NCBI GenBank assembly: GCA_023392975.1
Contig: JAEWNA010000332.1
Location: 1 to 9,016 of the forward strand
DNA: 9,016 nucleotides
Reading direction: 5' to 3'
Source of the DNA: Pseudomonadota bacterium
Lineage (GTDB): Bacteria; Pseudomonadota; Gammaproteobacteria; Xanthomonadales; Xanthomonadaceae
The first letter of the stretch is position 1; the number at the start of each line of letters is the position of its first letter. The notes under the pieces are model-generated. The model had not been told where the DNA came from. It searched no databases and worked only from the letters and a program-made list of their open reading frames with translations. Positions 6,065-9,016 of this stretch are shown here, in pieces. A program made the position numbers and the translations under genes.

Positions 6065-6928
6065 ACGACCGCTCACGACCCGAATGGCCACGACATGAAC
6101 GATTTCGCGACCGCGTCCCACGCCCCGCCCCACCTCGGCATCGTCGCCGCGCATCGCGACGCCGCCGCGCAGGCGCCGATTAAGCTGCGCGCGCAGGGGC
6201 TGGACTTCTTCTACGACAAGTTCCACGCACTCAAGCACATCGACCTGGACATCCCGGAGAAGCGCGTGACCGCGCTGATCGGACCGTCCGGCTGCGGCAA
6301 GTCGACGCTGCTCCGCATCTTCAACCGGATCTACGCGCTGTATCCGAAGATGACCGCCACCGGCGAGGTGCTGCTGGACGGCGAGGACATCCTCGACCCG
6401 AAGTACCCGATGAACCGGCTGCGCAGCAAGGTCGGCATGGTGTTCCAGAAACCGGTGCCGTTCCCGATGACGATCTTCGAGAACGTCGCCTACGGCATCC
6501 GGCACCATGAGCGCCTGTCGAAGTCGGCGATGGCCGACCGGGTCGAGGAAGCGCTGCGCCAGGGCGCGCTGTGGGACGAGGTCAAGGACAAGCTCAACCA
6601 GAGCGCGCTGGGCCTGTCCGGCGGCCAGCAGCAGCGGCTGTGCATCGCGCGTGCCGTGGCGCTGCGCCCGGAGGTGCTGCTGCTGGACGAGCCGACCTCG
6701 GCGCTGGACCCGATCTCGACCAGCCGCATCGAGCAGCTGATCGAGGAGCTGAAGCGGGACTACACGATCGCGATCGTGACCCACAACATGCAGCAGGCCG
6801 CGCGCGTCTCCGACTACACCGCGTTCATGTACCTCGGCGACCTGATCGAGCACGATTCGACCGAGAAGATCTTCTCGCACCCCTCGAAGCAGCAGACCGA
6901 GGACTACATCACCGGGCGATTCGGCTGA
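6038..6928 (+). CDS. pstB: Phosphate ABC transporter ATPase PstB
   Basis: Cytoplasmic ATPase that powers the PstCA channel. All ABC motifs are intact: Walker A GPSGCGKST (82-90), Q-loop Gln137 in VFQKPVPFP, signature LSGGQQQR (193-200), Walker B LLLDEP with catalytic Glu218, and switch His249 in VTHNMQQA. The C-terminal KQQTEDYITGRFG is diagnostic of PstB. At 296 residues it is about 40 longer than E. coli PstB (257). The excess is an N-terminal His/Asp/Ala-rich tail (residues 1-46, five histidines). Starts at 6038, 6053 and 6095 are all possible. The one at 6038 overlaps the pstA stop (ATGACTGA) and suits coupled translation; none has a clear ribosome site. Confidence 0.97.
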   Translation: MTDAAMTDPTTAHDPNGHDMNDFATASHAPPHLGIVAAHRDAAAQAPIKLRAQGLDFFYDKFHALKHIDLDIPEKRVTALIGPSGCGKSTLLRIFNRIYALYPKMTATGEVLLDGEDILDPKYPMNRLRSKVGMVFQKPVPFPMTIFENVAYGIRHHERLSKSAMADRVEEALRQGALWDEVKDKLNQSALGLSGGQQQRLCIARAVALRPEVLLLDEPTSALDPISTSRIEQLIEELKRDYTIAIVTHNMQQAARVSDYTAFMYLGDLIEHDSTEKIFSHPSKQQTEDYITGRFG

Positions 6929-6983
6929 GGCCGCGGACACCCGGCCACGGACGGCCACGCAGTCATTTCCATCGGAGTCGAGC

Positions 6984-7688
6984 ATGAACACCAATCCGCA
7001 CCACCACATCGTCAAGAGCCACGACGAGGAACGCCACGCCCTGCTGGAGGAAATCCTGCGCATGGGCGAGATGGCGGCGTCGCAGCTGGAGGCGGCGCTG
7101 GACGTGGTCGACCGTCGCGACGGCAAGGCCGCGGAGCGGATCATCGCCAACGACGAAGCCATCGACGCGCTCGAGCTGCAGGTCAGCCACGACGCGATGA
7201 AGCTGGCGCTGCGGGGCCCGCTCGCCCGCGACCTGCGCGAGATCCTCGCCGCGCTGCGCATCGCCTCGGACATCGAGCGCATCGGCGACTACGCCTCGAA
7301 CGTGGCCAAGCGCTCGATGGCGCTGAACCTGTCGCCGCCGCTGCCGCACACCCGCGGGCTGGGCAGCCTCGGCCGGCTGGTGGTGCGCCAGGTGCGCAAG
7401 GTGCTGGCGGCGTACCGCGACGGCGACGTCGAGGCCGCGGAGCAGGTCCGCGCCGAGGACGCGGAGATCGACACCCAGTACACCGGGCTGTTCCGCGAAC
7501 TGCTGACCTACATGATGGAAGACCCGCGGGTGATCACCCCCTGCACCCACCTGCTGTTCATGGCCAAGAACCTGGAGCGCGTGGGCGACCACGCCACCAA
7601 CATCGCCGAGAACATCTGGTTCCAGGAACACGCGGAACTGGCGATGCCGCCCCGCGACAAGCGCGACGACTCCAGCACCACGGCCTGA
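6984..7688 (+). CDS. phoU: Phosphate-signalling protein PhoU
   Basis: Negative regulator that links the Pst transporter to the PhoR sensor kinase and represses the Pho regulon when phosphate is plentiful. The 234-residue all-alpha protein shows the two PhoU repeats. Each carries the metal-binding signature E-R-x-G-D: Glu98/Asp102 in SDIERIGDYASN and Glu198/Asp202 in NLERVGDHATNIAE. Length is close to E. coli PhoU (241). The ribosome site CGGAG (6973-6977) is six bases before ATG. It starts 55 bases after pstB with no terminator in between, so it is probably the last gene of the pstCAB-phoU operon. The short His cluster at residues 6-8 is of unknown meaning. Confidence 0.97.
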   Translation: MNTNPHHHIVKSHDEERHALLEEILRMGEMAASQLEAALDVVDRRDGKAAERIIANDEAIDALELQVSHDAMKLALRGPLARDLREILAALRIASDIERIGDYASNVAKRSMALNLSPPLPHTRGLGSLGRLVVRQVRKVLAAYRDGDVEAAEQVRAEDAEIDTQYTGLFRELLTYMMEDPRVITPCTHLLFMAKNLERVGDHATNIAENIWFQEHAELAMPPRDKRDDSSTTA

Positions 7689-7730
7689 ACGGGGCCGAGG
7701 CATGACTTTCGGCCTATCCGGACCCGCCCA

Positions 7731-7763
7731 GACCTAAACCCGACCTGAATCCAGACATCCACC
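7731..7763 (+). repeat. Short 11-base tandem repeat upstream of the sigma factor gene
   Basis: GACCTAAACCC (7731-7741) is followed directly by GACCTGAATCC (7742-7752) and a degenerate third unit AGACATCCACC (7753-7763). The 11-base period is about one helical turn, which would suit a DNA-binding protein, but the unit does not match the Pho box. It lies in the 171-base gap between phoU and the sigma factor gene. Confidence 0.35.
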
Positions 7764-7859
7764 GCACGCGGGCCGCGCAACGGCCCGGCTCCGCCCCCGC
7801 TCCTTTAGCGCGACCGTCGACGCAATTCCGCGTACAGTCCCGAGCTTCAGGAGCGAGCC

Positions 7860-8414
7860 GTGCAGGATCCCCACTTCGAGCAATCCCTTGACCTCGCCCG
7901 CCGGGGCGACCAGCGCGCACTCGAGCGCGTGCTGGTCCGTTCGCGACAGGACCTCCGCCGCTACGCCGAGTACCACTGCGCGGTCAACGACGTCGAGGAC
8001 GCGGTGCAGGAGAGCCTGCTGCTGGTCTCGCGCAAGCTCTCGTCCCTGCGCGAACCCGCGGCCTTCACGTCCTGGCTGTTCCGCATCGTCAAGCGCGAAT
8101 GCAACCGGCTGAAGCGCGCCACCCGCCTGCTGCTGATGCAGCCGTCCGACCTCGAGGAGATCGAGGGCCCGCACTACCCGGCGCCGAACGGACTGGTCCG
8201 CGACGTCGCCCGGGCGCTCGCGCGGCTGCCGGAGCACTACCGCGAAGCCATCCTGATGCGCGACCTCGAAGGCCTCAGCATCGCCGAGATCTCCGCCCGC
8301 CTGGCGTTGCATCCCGAAGCCGCCAAGGCCCGTATCCACCGCGCGAGGAGCCTGGCCAGGCAGTACCTGACCGACAGCGAATCCTGCCCGCTGGCGGTGC
8401 TGGCGGCGGGCTGA
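7860..8414 (+). CDS. ECF-type RNA polymerase sigma factor
   Basis: Alternative sigma factor of 184 residues with the two-domain ECF layout. Sigma-2 spans roughly residues 10-87, with DVEDAVQESLLLVSRKL (44-60) and the promoter-melting helix segment FTSWLFRIVKRECNRLKR (69-86). Sigma-4 spans roughly 115-168, with ARLPEHYREAILMRDLEGLS then IAEISARLALHPEAAKARIHRAR, a helix-turn-helix for the -35 element. The start is GTG at 7860 with AGGAG (7849-7853) six bases upstream. TACAGT at 7833-7838 is a possible -10. No anti-sigma gene is visible on either side. The next gene, 86 bases downstream on the same strand, encodes the EGKCG/EF-hand protein and is a likely target or operon partner. The target promoter sequence cannot be deduced here. 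Confidence 0.92.
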   Translation: MQDPHFEQSLDLARRGDQRALERVLVRSRQDLRRYAEYHCAVNDVEDAVQESLLLVSRKLSSLREPAAFTSWLFRIVKRECNRLKRATRLLLMQPSDLEEIEGPHYPAPNGLVRDVARALARLPEHYREAILMRDLEGLSIAEISARLALHPEAAKARIHRARSLARQYLTDSESCPLAVLAAG

Positions 8415-8500
8415 GCGCCCCGCCGCGGCATCGCCCCTCCACACCCCGGATGTTTCCCGCTACTTTTCCCCGCAACACTTCGACTCCCAGGAGAGACCCC

Positions 8501-9016
8501 ATGCACAGCAACAAGAAGCCCGTCGCCCTCGCCATCACCACCGCCCTGCTGCTGTCCGGCTCGGCGTTCGCCTCCACCCCGCTCGCCCAGGGCTACCAGC
8601 TCGGCGCCGACAGCGTGATCGACGCCAAGGCCGCCGAGGGCAGCTGCGGTGGCGACAAGGCGCAGCAGGCCTCGTGCGGCGCCAACAAGGCACAGGAATC
8701 CTCCTGCGGCGCGAACAAGGCCGCCGGCGAAGCCAAGTGCGGCGCCAACAAGCCGGCCGCCGAGGGCAAGTGCGGCGAAGGCAAGTGCGGCTTCGCGATG
8801 ATGGACACCGACAAGGACGGCAAGATCTCGAAGGCCGAGTACGACGCCGCCCACAAGACCGGCGGCAACTTCGCCGGCCACGACACCAACAAGGACGGCT
8901 TCATCAGCGCCGACGAGTTCAAGGCCGCGCACGAAGGCAAGTGCGGCGAGGGCAAGTGCGGCGGCGACAAGCCGAAGGCCCAGTCCGAGGGCAAGTGCGG
9001 CGAAGGCAAGTGCGGC
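8501..9016 (+). CDS. Secreted EF-hand protein with EGKCG repeats; candidate HvfA-type metallophore precursor (3' truncated)
   Basis: The frame runs from ATG 8501 (AGGAG at 8489-8493) to the window edge without a stop: 172 residues seen, C-terminus missing. Residues 1-24 are a Sec signal peptide ending AFA. A cysteine-repeat block follows (Cys49, 59, 69, 80, in SCGGDK, SCGANK, SCGANK, KCGANK, spaced 10-11 residues), then an EGKCG pair (Cys91, 96). Two canonical EF-hand loops come next: D102-x-D104-x-D106-G-K-I-S-x-x-E113 and D128-x-N130-x-D132-G-F-I-S-x-x-E139. Two more EGKCG pairs follow (Cys148/153 and 166/171). Tandem EGKCG behind a signal peptide is characteristic of HvfA-type precursors, whose cysteines are modified by a DUF692 iron oxidase to bind copper. 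The EF-hands suggest added calcium binding or a folded scaffold. Modification is inferred, because the enzyme genes are not in view. An unmodified metal-binding low-complexity protein is the alternative. Confidence 0.85.
   Translation, partial: MHSNKKPVALAITTALLLSGSAFASTPLAQGYQLGADSVIDAKAAEGSCGGDKAQQASCGANKAQESSCGANKAAGEAKCGANKPAAEGKCGEGKCGFAMMDTDKDGKISKAEYDAAHKTGGNFAGHDTNKDGFISADEFKAAHEGKCGEGKCGGDKPKAQSEGKCGEGKCG

Noticed and set aside
7770..7786. Hairpin GGGCCG/CGGCCC after phoU considered as a terminator
   Set aside because: Only six pairs and no T-run follows; such short palindromes are common at this GC content, so it was not annotated.
8593..9009. Minus-strand frame with repeated HLPSP units opposite the EGKCG gene
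   Set aside because: The periodicity comes from the complement of the EGKCG codons. The + strand frame has a ribosome site, signal peptide and EF-hands.
8641..9016. DNA-level repeats around GAGGGCAAGTGCGGC considered as a CRISPR or satellite array
   Set aside because: Units are in-frame codon repeats with irregular spacing and no unique spacers, fully explained by the protein repeat.

Overview
The window is very GC-rich. Its gene content and small-protein families (DUF6289-like secreted peptide, phosphate-selective porin next to pstS, EGKCG/EF-hand protein) suggest a gammaproteobacterium of the Xanthomonadaceae/Lysobacteraceae (Lysobacter, Luteimonas or a relative). This placement is inferred from gene families and style, not from a marker gene. 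All convincing genes are on the + strand.

Layout. (1) 1-838: the last 25 codons of an upstream gene, then nth (endonuclease III). (2) 948-1175: a 75-residue secreted peptide, followed by about 395 bases without a gene that hold a strong GC hairpin and the porin promoter region. (3) 1571-7688: a phosphate-acquisition block. It contains an OprO/OprP-type outer-membrane porin, a terminator, a Pho-box promoter, pstS, a second terminator, a second Pho-box promoter, the tightly coupled pstC-pstA-pstB, and phoU. Phosphate would cross the outer membrane through the porin, be captured by periplasmic PstS, be pumped in by PstC/PstA with ATP hydrolysis by PstB, and PhoU would signal sufficiency to the PhoR/PhoB pair. 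phoB and phoR are not in the window. (4) 7860-9016: an ECF-type sigma factor, followed 86 bases later by a secreted protein cut off by the window edge. That protein carries ten cysteines in SCG(A/G)NK-like and EGKCG repeats around a pair of canonical EF-hands.

The most interesting part is the right edge. Tandem EGKCG motifs behind a Sec signal peptide are the hallmark of HvfA-type (oxazolin) precursor peptides. In that family, cysteines are converted by a DUF692 multinuclear iron oxidase (MNIO, HvfB) with a partner protein (HvfC) into copper-binding oxazolone/thioamide groups. Here the motif pairs flank an EF-hand pair, and an ECF sigma factor lies directly upstream. The modification genes, if present, would lie beyond base 9016 and cannot be seen.

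Regulation visible in sequence: 11-base-phased PhoB half-sites precede both pstS and pstC and sit at the same distance from similar -10-like hexamers. Two intrinsic terminators with the same TCCG loop separate porin, pstS and pstCAB-phoU into three transcription units.
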